In this document: piece after piece, positions 17,276 through 25,776 of the stretch
Layout of the letters: each line of letters opens with the position of its first letter
Numbering within the stretch: position 1 is the first letter of the stretch
Assembly (NCBI GenBank): GCA_030429955.1
Contig: JAUIGO010000024.1
Location: forward strand, 1 to 41,163
Source: Bacteroidia bacterium
GTDB taxonomy: Bacteria; Bacteroidota; Bacteroidia; Flavobacteriales; Flavobacteriaceae
Direction: 5' to 3'
Length of the DNA stretch: 41,163 bases
Notes under the pieces: model-generated
The model's input: only the letters and a program-made list of their open reading frames with translations
The model's database searches: none
Told to the model about the DNA's origin: nothing
Program-made: the position numbers and the translations under genes

Positions 17276-17814
17276 GATAGAAAACAATTTATAAAAACAT
17301 CAGGAATTGGTTTAGGTTTAACACTTCTTCCGGGAATAATTCAAAGTCAAACTTCAAACAACAGTATTGATTTTGAAGGCATGGAACCTAAAATTATAAA
17401 AGACGCTGATGGAAAAGTGCTTAATGTTATTGGTGACATTCAAACGCATAAACTTGTAGGTGAAAATACAGGAAACCAAATTGTAGAATGGGTTGATAAT
17501 GTTAAGCCAGGTGTTGGTATTCCGCCTCATATTCACACCAAAGAAGATGAGATTTTTAGAGTGATAAAAGGACAAATAGAAATTATGGTTGATGGAAAAA
17601 CGACAGTTCTAAATGAAGGTGATATTGCCTTTGCACCTAAAACATACCTCATTCTTGGAAAGTGGTTGGGACCGAAAAAGCTAAAATGATTACAAGTGCT
17701 TTTCCTGCTGGAATTGAATTTATGTTTAAAGAATTATCTGAGCTTCCTGAAGGTCCACCAGATTTTCCAAAAGTCGCTGAAATTTGTGGCAGACATGGCA
17801 TTACGCTTGTTTAA
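17273..17814 (+). pseudogene. Exported cupin-domain protein, interrupted by a frameshift
   Basis: The N-terminus MDRKQFIKTSGIGLGLTLLPG resembles a Tat signal with RK in place of RR. The cupin core holds the metal-ligand motif PPHIHTKEDEIFRV (His, His, Glu) and a following GDIAFAP. The reading frame breaks at the run of four A at 17639-17642. Adding one A gives PKNIPHSWKVVGTEKAKMITSAF, the expected second cupin motif with its His, written here as PKNIPHSW then KVVGTEKAK. The frame then continues to a stop at 17814, for an intact length of about 180 residues. As it stands the product stops at 17689 and lacks the last histidine ligand and C-terminus. It follows the likewise frameshifted AraC gene. 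Confidence 0.85.
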
Positions 17815-17841
17815 GCGAATAACTTGTTATCAACTTATGTT

Positions 17842-17867
17842 GTCGTACTGAGCGCAATCGAAATATG
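17842..17867 (+). repeat. Palindromic repeat, GAGCGCAGTCGA family (diverged)
   Basis: Starts GTCGTACT and carries the core GAGCGCAATCGA, one base different from the core of the two copies inside the alpha-2-macroglobulin gene. The arms here are poorly paired, so this is a decayed copy. Confidence 0.6.
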
Positions 17868-17872
17868 ATGAG

Positions 17873-17893
17873 ATGCTGAATCAAGTTCAGCAT
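17873..17893. repeat. Palindromic repeat, ATGCTGAA family
   Basis: ATGCTGAA and TTCAGCAT enclose a 5-base loop (TCAAG). The whole 21 bases are the exact reverse complement of the copy at 39470-39490. It lies in the gap between the cupin and the convergent mpl-type gene and may also help end transcription. Confidence 0.85.
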
Positions 17894-17900
17894 GGCAAAA

Positions 17901-19256
17901 TCAATGAATTAATTTTGTCACCTCCTCAAAATCCAAACCTCCATAATTTCCAGAACTCATTAGGAGCAACGCTTTGTTATCAAAGTTTTGAGAAAAAAGG
18001 AATTGCTTAAAATCATCTGGATTGGTATAAATAATTAAATCGTCACGTTCAAAAGCATTGGCTATTTGCTCATGCGTCACTTCTTTGAGCTTTTTAATTT
18101 CAACTGCATGAGGTGAATAAAATACCACAGCTACATCAGCAGCGTCTAAAGCGCCTTTGTACTCTTTTAAAAATTCAGCATTTAAACTTGAGTAAGTGTG
18201 TAATTCTAAACAAGCGACCACTACTCTATCTTGGTATTGTTCTTTTACAGCATTAGTGGTGGCTTCTACCTTACTTGGCGAATGTGCAAAATCTTTAAAA
18301 GCAACACTATTATTACTTTCAGCTATTTTTTCTAAGCGCTTGCTTGCACCTTTAAAAGTAGAAATGGCTTCATAAAAATCGTCTTCGTCAATTCCCATGT
18401 GTTGACAAATCCACTTTGCTCCTGCCAAATTGTTCAGATTATGCTTTCCAAACACTTCAATTGGTAAAGGCCCTTCAGGAGTTTCCAATAAAGTGACTCC
18501 ATTCTCAACTGTGTATTCTGGTGTGTGATAAGGAAGTTTTCTAATAGTATTCTCAGAAGCTTCTACAACGCGCTTTACTTCTGTATCTTCTTCATTATAA
18601 TTAATACTTCCTCCTTTCACAATACTATCTACAAAAATATTGAACTGCTCTACGTAATTTTCATAAGTTGGAAACACATTAATATGATCCCATGCAATGC
18701 CACTTAATAATGCAATGTTAGGTTTGTACAAATGAAATTTTGGTCGTCTATCTATTGGCGAACTCAAATACTCATCTCCTTCCAGAACAATAAAATCGTT
18801 TTCCTCGGTGAGTTTTACCATCACATCAAAACCTTCCAATTGCGCACCAACCATATAATCGACATCTCTGTCGTGATAATGCATCACGTGTAAAATCATC
18901 GAGGTAATGGTTGTTTTACCATGGCTTCCTCCAATAACAACACGCGTTTTGTCTTTAGATTGCTCATACAAAAACTCAGGATAGCTATAAATTTTCAAAC
19001 CTAAATCCTGAGCTTTCAATAGTTCAGGATTATCTGCCTTGGCGTGCATTCCTAAAACGATAGCGTCTAAATTCTGAGTGATTTTTTCCGGAAACCAACC
19101 AAAAGTTTCTGGCAATAGACCTTTAGCCTCTAATCTAGATTTTGAAGGATCGTGAATGGTATCATCGCTTCCTGTAATATGATAGCCTTTATTGTGAAGT
19201 GCTATGGCCAGATTGTGCATTGCAGCTCCACCAATAGCAATAAAATGTACGTTCAT
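17901..19256 (-). CDS. mpl: Mpl-type Mur ligase (murein peptide ligase)
   Basis: ATP-dependent ligase predicted to join recycled L-Ala-gamma-D-Glu-meso-DAP tripeptide to UDP-N-acetylmuramate in peptidoglycan recycling. The 451-residue protein has the Mpl-type N-terminus VHFIAIGGAAMHNLAIAL, a Rossmann domain, the ATP loop GGSHGKTT (109-116), the central-domain VLEGDEY and SGIAWDHINVFPTYENY, and a C-terminal ligase domain (from about 315, FAHSPSKVEATTNAV). MHNLA in place of the MurC MSGLA pattern favours Mpl over MurC. It is cytoplasmic and follows the tolC-like gene in the same direction after 51 bases, but is probably an independent gene. Confidence 0.85.
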   Translation of the reverse strand: MNVHFIAIGGAAMHNLAIALHNKGYHITGSDDTIHDPSKSRLEAKGLLPETFGWFPEKITQNLDAIVLGMHAKADNPELLKAQDLGLKIYSYPEFLYEQSKDKTRVVIGGSHGKTTITSMILHVMHYHDRDVDYMVGAQLEGFDVMVKLTEENDFIVLEGDEYLSSPIDRRPKFHLYKPNIALLSGIAWDHINVFPTYENYVEQFNIFVDSIVKGGSINYNEEDTEVKRVVEASENTIRKLPYHTPEYTVENGVTLLETPEGPLPIEVFGKHNLNNLAGAKWICQHMGIDEDDFYEAISTFKGASKRLEKIAESNNSVAFKDFAHSPSKVEATTNAVKEQYQDRVVVACLELHTYSSLNAEFLKEYKGALDAADVAVVFYSPHAVEIKKLKEVTHEQIANAFERDDLIIYTNPDDFKQFLFSQNFDNKALLLMSSGNYGGLDFEEVTKLIH

Positions 19257-19307
19257 AAACTTAACTTATAAGCAGGTAAATATACTAAATTAATGAACGA
19301 AACGCTT

Positions 19308-20705
19308 TTACAAACTAGGATTTGCAATCAAACTATTGAACAGTAAAGCTTTGGTTGAAAAGTATTGATTTTCAAGTTCTATTGCCTTTAATTTTGCATC
19401 AATAAGCTTACTTTCTCTAGTGTTAACCAAGAACAAAGAACTTTCTCCTAAGTTGAATTTTCGCTCTTCAGCTTTCACTAAAGTTTCATAATCTTCAACC
19501 ATAACCCTTGTTAAATCATTTTGACGAATGTAAGAATCTAACTCTCTTTTTATAGCATTGATCTTATTTTGTATCTGCACTTTAGAACTGGTTATTTCAA
19601 ATTCTAAATCGCTCATTTTCAATTTGGCTAATTTTAAATCGCCACGTTCTTTTCTTAAAAATAGAGGAAAACTAATATTAACTCCAGATTTGTAATTTGT
19701 GGTATTAAAGGTATTTACCACGTCAGGCGTTTGTGTTAAAAAATTGTATTCCAAGTCTATTTTTGGTAGCAACATATTTGCTTTTAGTCGTCTATCAATA
19801 TTTAATCTCTCATATTTAAAGCTTAGCGATTGTAATTTTGGATGCTCTTCAATGTTAAAATTATTTAGACTGAGTTCTGAAACTTGTAACGTATTGCTAA
19901 TAATAGCTTCACTTTCTGTATCGGGAATAACATTAGGCTGTAGCTCAACTGGAATATTATTATCTAGCCACAAATAATTAGACAACTCTAAAGTCGCTTT
20001 CATTAGTTTTACATTAGCTTTTTCAAGGCTAAGTTGTCTATCGTTTAAGGTAATTCTGGCTTCAATGGAATCAATAACTGCTTTTTCTCCAGCTTCAACA
20101 CTTCGTTTTATACCATCAAAACGCATTTTCGCATTACTTAAAAAATCATTGAATACTCGTGTTTCGTTATAAAACTTTAACCAATTGAAATAGACCAATG
20201 ATGCATCATACAAGATATTGTTTACCAAAATATCTCTATCAGCTTTAGCTTGTTCTCTAAATAGCTTTGCTTGCTTTACTATAGCCATACGTTTGTTTAT
20301 GAGTAATCCTTGAGCAACGGAAAAAGATACTCCAGCACTATACAAACCATCTTGAGGTAATGTGTTTTCTGGGTTTAAAAAAACGCCTTGATTCTCTTCA
20401 AAGTTGGCTTTTAGTTCAATACCATACCATGTAGGTATTTTAAAAGTTGCATTTAGTTTATCAAAATATTCGGAGTTTTTAAAGGTTTTTCTATCATAAT
20501 CTACTTCCAATTTTGGATCAAAAGCACCTCTCGCTTTCATAAGATTTGCTTGACTTTCATCAATTACAAGCGACACCTGTTTTACAATAGGATGGTAGGC
20601 TTTAACATATCCTAAAAACTCATCAAAGCGCAGCACTGAAATATCTTCTTGTGCTGATAATGAAGTTCCAAAACAAAAACAAATTATTACAATTAGTTTT
20701 TTCAT
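19308..20705 (-). CDS. TolC-family outer membrane efflux protein
   Basis: Outer membrane channel of a tripartite export system. The 465-residue protein has a signal peptide ending in SLSAQ (about 19) and two long alpha-helical repeats with the family's heptad-rich segments (for example NLMKARGAFDPKLEVDYD early and ERKFNLGESSLFLVNTRESKL late). It is the last gene of the operon; its ATG overlaps the stop of the HlyD gene as TAATG, which indicates translational coupling. Confidence 0.9.
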   Translation of the reverse strand: MKKLIVIICFCFGTSLSAQEDISVLRFDEFLGYVKAYHPIVKQVSLVIDESQANLMKARGAFDPKLEVDYDRKTFKNSEYFDKLNATFKIPTWYGIELKANFEENQGVFLNPENTLPQDGLYSAGVSFSVAQGLLINKRMAIVKQAKLFREQAKADRDILVNNILYDASLVYFNWLKFYNETRVFNDFLSNAKMRFDGIKRSVEAGEKAVIDSIEARITLNDRQLSLEKANVKLMKATLELSNYLWLDNNIPVELQPNVIPDTESEAIISNTLQVSELSLNNFNIEEHPKLQSLSFKYERLNIDRRLKANMLLPKIDLEYNFLTQTPDVVNTFNTTNYKSGVNISFPLFLRKERGDLKLAKLKMSDLEFEITSSKVQIQNKINAIKRELDSYIRQNDLTRVMVEDYETLVKAEERKFNLGESSLFLVNTRESKLIDAKLKAIELENQYFSTKALLFNSLIANPSL

Positions 20706-22057
20706 TATTTATTTTTTGAGGTTTCGTTAATTCCTTTTGGTTGATAATAATTAGGTGGAAATCCGTTAAGCTGACGCCATAATTCAAACCAAATTGGCAC
20801 ATCATCTAGTAATGCCATAGTTTTGGCACCAGAGCCAACTCTAATAGCCTGAGGCCAATCATTATCCTCCTTATCTGGAGCTAATAAAACTCGGTATTTC
20901 CCATTTTCGCTTATGAAATTTTCAATGGCAACCACGACACCTCCATAAGTACCATACGAGACATTTGGCCATCCTCTAAATACAATTGCTGGCCAACCAT
21001 CAAATTGAACCCTTACTTTTTCCCCAATATGTAGCAATGGCAAATCTATTGGCTCTACATAAGTTTCAACTGCCAAATCATATTGTGCTGGCATAATGCC
21101 AACTAAGCGTTCTCCTTCCTTAAAGGTTTCTCCAATTCCTCCTTTTATTGCTTTATTGATAAATCCATTTTGAGGTGCAGTTATATGTTTAAGTTTATTA
21201 CGCATCTCATAATTGGAGTAGGCATTTTCTAATTTACTCACTTGGGCTTCTGTATCAAATTGACCAGATTCAGCAGTAAATTTATCGCTCTGCGCCTTGG
21301 AAATTTTATCACTATATGATGCATCTATGCTCGAAATTTCTACTTCAGCATTAATGACCTCATTTATACTAGCCAAAAGTTTATTTTCTTGAGAAATCAA
21401 TTTTGCCTGAGTTTCTTGGAGTTTTAAGCGTTTCTCCTCAACATCTGTAACTGCCTTTAACCCTTCGTTTTGAAGAGTTAAGGTTCTATCATACTGCCTT
21501 TTTGCGATGTCAATATTTGTTTTGGCAGCTTCTAAATCAATACTATCGCTTTTTACTTTTAACTTTGATTGCAATAATTTGTTTTTGGCTTGCTCCAATT
21601 TTAAAACACGTTCAGTATTTAATGCAGAAATCTGTCTGTCAAGTGCCTTTACCTTTTCAGTATAGGAATTTACAGAAGATGCTTTTGCTTTGATTTGCTC
21701 TCCTGTTCGTTCAACCAGATTAGGATCAAAGTAATCGCTTTTAATTTCTGAGATTTCTAAAATAGTATCTCCTTTTTTAACAAAATCACCTTCTTGAACA
21801 TGCCATTTTTCGATGCGTCCAGGAATTTGAGACTGTATTGTTTGTGGTCTTTGATCAGGTTTTAAAGTAGTTACTTGACCTTTACCAGAAATATTTTGCG
21901 TCCATGGAAAAAATAGTATGATGAAACAGAAAAAAGCAAATCCTATTAAAAATCTATTGAAATACCTAAAATAGGTTCTTTCTAAAGTTTTTTGTCCAGA
22001 TTTGTAATCTGACATATTAAAGTACTTATTTACTGAATTGTGCGATATATTTAACAT
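20705..22057 (-). CDS. HlyD-family membrane fusion protein
   Basis: Periplasmic adaptor linking the ABC protein to the TolC-like channel. The 450 residues begin with a cytoplasmic segment MLNISHNSVN, followed by one transmembrane helix at 36-51. The two lipoyl half-domains are around 75-110 (IPGRIEKWHVQEGDFVKKGDTIL, split as IPGRIEKW and VQEGDFVKKGDTIL) and around 300-315 (ITAPQNGFINKAI). A very long coiled coil (about 120-290) lies between them, and a beta-barrel domain follows. It lies 11 bases after the ABC gene and overlaps the tolC-like gene by one base. Confidence 0.92.
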   Translation of the reverse strand: MLNISHNSVNKYFNMSDYKSGQKTLERTYFRYFNRFLIGFAFFCFIILFFPWTQNISGKGQVTTLKPDQRPQTIQSQIPGRIEKWHVQEGDFVKKGDTILEISEIKSDYFDPNLVERTGEQIKAKASSVNSYTEKVKALDRQISALNTERVLKLEQAKNKLLQSKLKVKSDSIDLEAAKTNIDIAKRQYDRTLTLQNEGLKAVTDVEEKRLKLQETQAKLISQENKLLASINEVINAEVEISSIDASYSDKISKAQSDKFTAESGQFDTEAQVSKLENAYSNYEMRNKLKHITAPQNGFINKAIKGGIGETFKEGERLVGIMPAQYDLAVETYVEPIDLPLLHIGEKVRVQFDGWPAIVFRGWPNVSYGTYGGVVVAIENFISENGKYRVLLAPDKEDNDWPQAIRVGSGAKTMALLDDVPIWFELWRQLNGFPPNYYQPKGINETSKNK

Positions 22058-22068
22058 AATAAATAAGA

Positions 22069-23727
22069 TTAAACCGTTTTACCTTCTTTTAGTGTTATGG
22101 TATTTGAGCATTTATCAATCCAGCGATCATTTATACTAGAAACAATAAGCGTCCAAGGTCTTTTTTTATCTGATAGAAAATTTATTATTTGCATAGCTTC
22201 TTCTGTTTCAAATTGATCTAGAGGATCTTCAAGAATTAAAATCTTTGGCTTGGAAACTATAGCTCTCGCTAATATTATTTTTTTCGATTTTGTATAGGAC
22301 AACTGCTTTCCTTCAGGCTTTATAATGGTATTTAATCCTTTAGAGGATTGTTTTACAAATTCAGAAAGCCCTACTTTTTCTATTGCCCAAAACACGTCTT
22401 CATCAGAAATACTGGAATCGCCAAAAGTTATGTTTTCTCTTAGTGTTCCTTCAAATGGTGTTTCTTCAGAAAGAGACAAACCAATGTTAGATCTGTACTT
22501 ATTGAGATGTAGGTTTTTTAAAGAGAAATCATCCAAAAATATGTTCCCTTTTGTGGGTTTTAAAACGCCTGCTATGAGACGTAATAAGCTAGATTTTCCT
22601 GATCCACTTTCTCCTCTTATGAGTAAACTGGTTTGTGAAGGGATTTTTAAATTAATATTCTCCAAAATATTTTTATCCCTATTTGAAACACCATAAGTCA
22701 AATCACTTAATTCAATTAAAAACTTGTCTTTAAAAATTGGGGTATCACCAGTTTGTGATTCTAATTCTTTATCTACAACTTGTCCTATTTTTTCAAGAGA
22801 AGTTAGAATGTCATAAAAGGATTCCAGGCCAAGTATTAATTTTTCAACCGAATTAATAACTAATAATATAATGATTTCGGCTGCCACAAACTGACCAATA
22901 TTCATCTCCTGATTTAGCACCAAGACACCTCCAATAATTAACAATCCAGCAGTAACTATAACTTTAAAACCAATCATTTGTATAAATTGAACAACCAATA
23001 CTTTAAAATGATTTTCTCTTGCATTTAAGTATTCTGTAACCAATTCATCATTTTTGTCAAGTGCCAAACTCGTTTTACCTGAAAGCTTAAAACTTACAAC
23101 TGTTCGAGCTACTTCTTGAATCCAATGAGCTACCATATATTTATTTTTGGATTCCTCAAGACTTGTTTGCATGCCCTTTTTTGCAGTGAACTTAAACACT
23201 ATATAAACTAATAAAAGCAGTAAAACCCCAAAAACGATAAAGAATGGATGATAAAAAGACAAAAGTATCAATGCAAATATAATTTGAAGCACTGCAGCTG
23301 GTACATCAACCAATATTTTGGCTAATCCTTTTTGAACGGTTAAAGTATCAAAAAAACGGTTGGCCAATTCTGGTGGATAATAGTTGCGCAATTCTCTCAT
23401 CTCAATTTTTGGAAAACGAAATGTAAATTCAAAAGAAGCTCTTGTAAAAACGCGTTGTTGAATGGTTTCTATAATTCGCATTTGCATTAACTGCAAAACT
23501 CCTGTAAAGGCTACTCCAAGTGTCACCAATATTACTAATACTATCCATGAGGTTGTGATTTGTGCTCCTTGAATCAGGTTGATGATTGCTTGAATTCCTA
23601 ATGGTAAAGACAAGGATACCAATCCTGCAAAAATAGCATAGTAGAATACTTGCATTACAGCACGTTTTTCTAATCTTAGCAGTCCGAAAAGGCGCTGCCA
23701 AGGCGTTAAAATTTCTTTATTTTTCAT
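22069..23727 (-). CDS. ABC exporter (permease-ATPase fusion) with degenerate ATPase motifs
   Basis: Inner-membrane half-transporter of an export operon. Residues 1-310 form the six-helix permease. The nucleotide-binding domain (about 335-552) has a proper Walker A, GESGSGKS (372-379). The other motifs deviate: the Q-loop Gln is Ser420 (LSLSEET), the signature is LSYTK (476-480) instead of LSGGQ, Walker B ends ILILED with Glu500 and Asp501 in swapped order, the D-loop is LDQF, and the H-loop His is replaced (VSSIND, 529-534). It may bind ATP without normal hydrolysis, or use a different chemistry. No peptidase domain is present at the N-terminus. It sits between the TetR and HlyD genes. Confidence 0.9.
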   Translation of the reverse strand: MKNKEILTPWQRLFGLLRLEKRAVMQVFYYAIFAGLVSLSLPLGIQAIINLIQGAQITTSWIVLVILVTLGVAFTGVLQLMQMRIIETIQQRVFTRASFEFTFRFPKIEMRELRNYYPPELANRFFDTLTVQKGLAKILVDVPAAVLQIIFALILLSFYHPFFIVFGVLLLLLVYIVFKFTAKKGMQTSLEESKNKYMVAHWIQEVARTVVSFKLSGKTSLALDKNDELVTEYLNARENHFKVLVVQFIQMIGFKVIVTAGLLIIGGVLVLNQEMNIGQFVAAEIIILLVINSVEKLILGLESFYDILTSLEKIGQVVDKELESQTGDTPIFKDKFLIELSDLTYGVSNRDKNILENINLKIPSQTSLLIRGESGSGKSSLLRLIAGVLKPTKGNIFLDDFSLKNLHLNKYRSNIGLSLSEETPFEGTLRENITFGDSSISDEDVFWAIEKVGLSEFVKQSSKGLNTIIKPEGKQLSYTKSKKIILARAIVSKPKILILEDPLDQFETEEAMQIINFLSDKKRPWTLIVSSINDRWIDKCSNTITLKEGKTV

Positions 23728-23731
23728 GAAA

Positions 23732-24403
23732 TTATCTTAATGTGGCTAATGTAAGCTGACTTAAAAAATTATAAGGAGAAACCTTGTCATTACAATTGGT
23801 AATAGACTGAAAATGTTCTTTTAGAAAATGCTGATGCAAAGCACTTTCTACTATAGTACTTGCCAAACTTAAAGCATAAGGATACTTCGGATTAATTGAT
23901 AAAATCATATCGCTTATTCTTGTTATAAGCCTCTTATAAACAACAAAGTAACCTTGCTTGTTTTCAACATCAACTTCTTTAGTTAAGTATGATTTTGAAT
24001 TTTCATTAATAATGATTCTGTTTAATATAACTTCATTAATATGAGAAAAGTTACTGTCTTCAGTTATAGTTTTTGTCACAGTTTCAATCGCCTTGTCAAG
24101 CTTTTCATTAGCATTTGAAATATTGTGTGTAACAAAAACCAATTGATATTCTATCCAAGCCCAATACCAAGATGTTAAATAAAGTAACAATTTATGCTTA
24201 CTTTCAAAATAGCGATAAATTGAACTTTCATTAGAGCCAATTTTTTGACCAAGTTTTTTAAATGTAAAGCTATCAAAGCCAATTTCATCAATAAGTAAGA
24301 TGCTATGCTCTATAATTCTCTTACCTAATTCTGATGATTCCGGATCTTTTATAAATATTTTATCAGGAACAGAGATTTTTAAATTTGAAAGTAAATTTAT
24401 CAT
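23732..24403 (-). CDS. TetR-family transcriptional regulator
   Basis: A 223-residue regulator. The N-terminal helix-turn-helix lies at about 28-75, with the family pattern FTFKKLGQKIGSNESSIYRYFESKHKLL, split as FTFKKLGQKIGSNE and SSIYRYFESKHKLL. The C-terminal ligand-binding domain is unlike known drug-binding types. It is the first gene of the operon, four bases before the ABC gene, so it probably controls its own operon through the palindrome at 24428-24444, which overlaps the -7 box. The inducer is not known. Confidence 0.88.
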   Translation of the reverse strand: MINLLSNLKISVPDKIFIKDPESSELGKRIIEHSILLIDEIGFDSFTFKKLGQKIGSNESSIYRYFESKHKLLLYLTSWYWAWIEYQLVFVTHNISNANEKLDKAIETVTKTITEDSNFSHINEVILNRIIINENSKSYLTKEVDVENKQGYFVVYKRLITRISDMILSINPKYPYALSLASTIVESALHQHFLKEHFQSITNCNDKVSPYNFLSQLTLATLR

Positions 24404-24421
24404 TTTTAGTTATTTTGATTG

Positions 24422-24429
24422 CAAATATA
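24422..24429 (-). promoter_or_regulatory. -7 element of the TetR-ABC-HlyD-TolC operon
   Basis: On the minus strand the box reads TATATTTG, an exact TAnnTTTG match, 18 bases upstream of the TetR ATG. A clear TTG at the -33 position is not seen. Confidence 0.65.
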
Positions 24430-24444
24430 ATAGTATTACTATTA
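24428..24444. promoter_or_regulatory. Probable TetR operator
   Basis: TAATAGTA and TACTATTA are exact inverted copies around one central T, a 17-bp palindrome. It overlaps the upstream end of the -7 box and covers the spacer, so a bound dimer would block RNA polymerase. Size and position fit an autorepressing TetR protein. Confidence 0.7.
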
Positions 24445-24517
24445 ATTTTAAAAATAACTATACCAATTTTATCATTTTTTTAAGAAAAGTATTCTAAAAG
24501 TCTAAGGGGTTGTAGTA

Positions 24518-25471
24518 TTAAAGCGAAAGTATTTTCTCCTTCTCTTCTTTAGCTTGCTTAAAATCCGAGCGAACAGCAAGCGCTTTATCAATCCACTTCA
24601 AAGCTTCTTGTTTGTTTGCTCTGTGTTTCTGTATTTGTGCTAATCTGTAATAAGCCCATTCTACAGGAACTCCATCTTTTGCGGAATGATTTTCAATGTA
24701 TATTTTCAAACAACGTTCGCCTTTATCCAGTTCAATATTATAATCTGCACTAACTTTTCCTATTTGATAATGCAAGTGATTTTTATTGTGTTTTTCATAG
24801 GCTTCTTCTATATTGGATATCGCTTTTAAAGGTTGTTTTTCAGCTTCATACAAATTGGTGAGCTTGTCATAACAGGTTAAAGAACCTCCAACCGCAATGG
24901 CTTTTTTGTAATAGGTTTCAGCAAGTTCTGGTTCTTTATCATATTCATAAATATAACCTTTAGCCAAGTAACCATCCACTTTTGAAAGTTGTTCCAACTC
25001 CTCAGCATATTTAAGCGACTTATTTTTACTGCCTCCAATAATTCCTGGCAACTGCATGTACAATTCCACCAAAGCCCAACGTGTATCTATATGCTTTGGG
25101 TCTAGTTCTGCTGCTGTTAAAAAAGCATCTTTAACGTCTCCAATAATACCTAAGGCCTTAAATTTATTCACCTCAAGCGCTTTCATGCCTAAAGCACCTC
25201 CATATTTATAGTGATAATTGGCATTATCATTTTTAGCATTGACAAGTTTCTTGTATTGCTCAATAGCCTCATCCCATTTCTTTTGGTGACCAAAAGCATC
25301 GCCTAACAATTCTATTGCTCTTAAATCATTTGGGTTTTGTGATACATAAGAGCTCACCACTTGCTCAGCTTTTAAAAATTGTTTTTGTTGGAACAATTGA
25401 TTCACCTCAATCACAATGGATTGCGAAAAACCAAACATTGGAAATATTAATAAAAACAAAAACTTTTTCAT
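24518..25471 (-). CDS. Exported tetratricopeptide-repeat protein
   Basis: A 317-residue protein with a short signal peptide (MKKFLFLLIFPMFGFSQ). It contains about six to seven TPR-like helical pairs from residue 20 to the C-terminus, for example LRAIELLGDAFGHQKKWDEA and the last unit RANKQEALKWIDKALAV. A glycine-containing stretch PGIIGGSKNKSLKYAEEL (about 150-168) is typical of a conserved flavobacterial TPR family. It is likely periplasmic and a protein-interaction scaffold; no enzymatic domain is seen. It is divergent from the alpha-2-macroglobulin gene. Confidence 0.8.
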   Translation of the reverse strand: MKKFLFLLIFPMFGFSQSIVIEVNQLFQQKQFLKAEQVVSSYVSQNPNDLRAIELLGDAFGHQKKWDEAIEQYKKLVNAKNDNANYHYKYGGALGMKALEVNKFKALGIIGDVKDAFLTAAELDPKHIDTRWALVELYMQLPGIIGGSKNKSLKYAEELEQLSKVDGYLAKGYIYEYDKEPELAETYYKKAIAVGGSLTCYDKLTNLYEAEKQPLKAISNIEEAYEKHNKNHLHYQIGKVSADYNIELDKGERCLKIYIENHSAKDGVPVEWAYYRLAQIQKHRANKQEALKWIDKALAVRSDFKQAKEEKEKILSL

Positions 25472-25776
25472 CTGTTCATATTTATTTTTTTTAATTGGTC
25501 AGATGTAACATCCACATAATTATTTTCATTGTGTGACAAAAATTAAGTTATGAATGTTTCATTAGCTATTTTGTCGAAAATGTAAAATTAAACTTTCTAG
25601 TTGACTTTAAAAAAAGGTAACTTTACTCATCCAACGAAGTATTTTACTCATTTCGTATTTTTTGGAACACATTTTGAACGTATTATCGTGAAGCCCATAA
25701 TGGGCATTTGAGAGACAATGGTAAAACCAACACAATCAAATCGCTTAATTATAATCGCTTAAATAGATAAAATACA
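25472..25776. other. 305-base divergent intergenic region
   Basis: No gene of convincing length is visible. It holds a 13-bp palindrome, GCCCAT-A-ATGGGC (25693-25705), and a direct repeat of AATCGCTTAA (25739-25748 and 25753-25762) just before the alpha-2-macroglobulin start. No exact TAnnTTTG box in good register was found. The region probably carries the promoters of both flanking genes. Confidence 0.6.
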
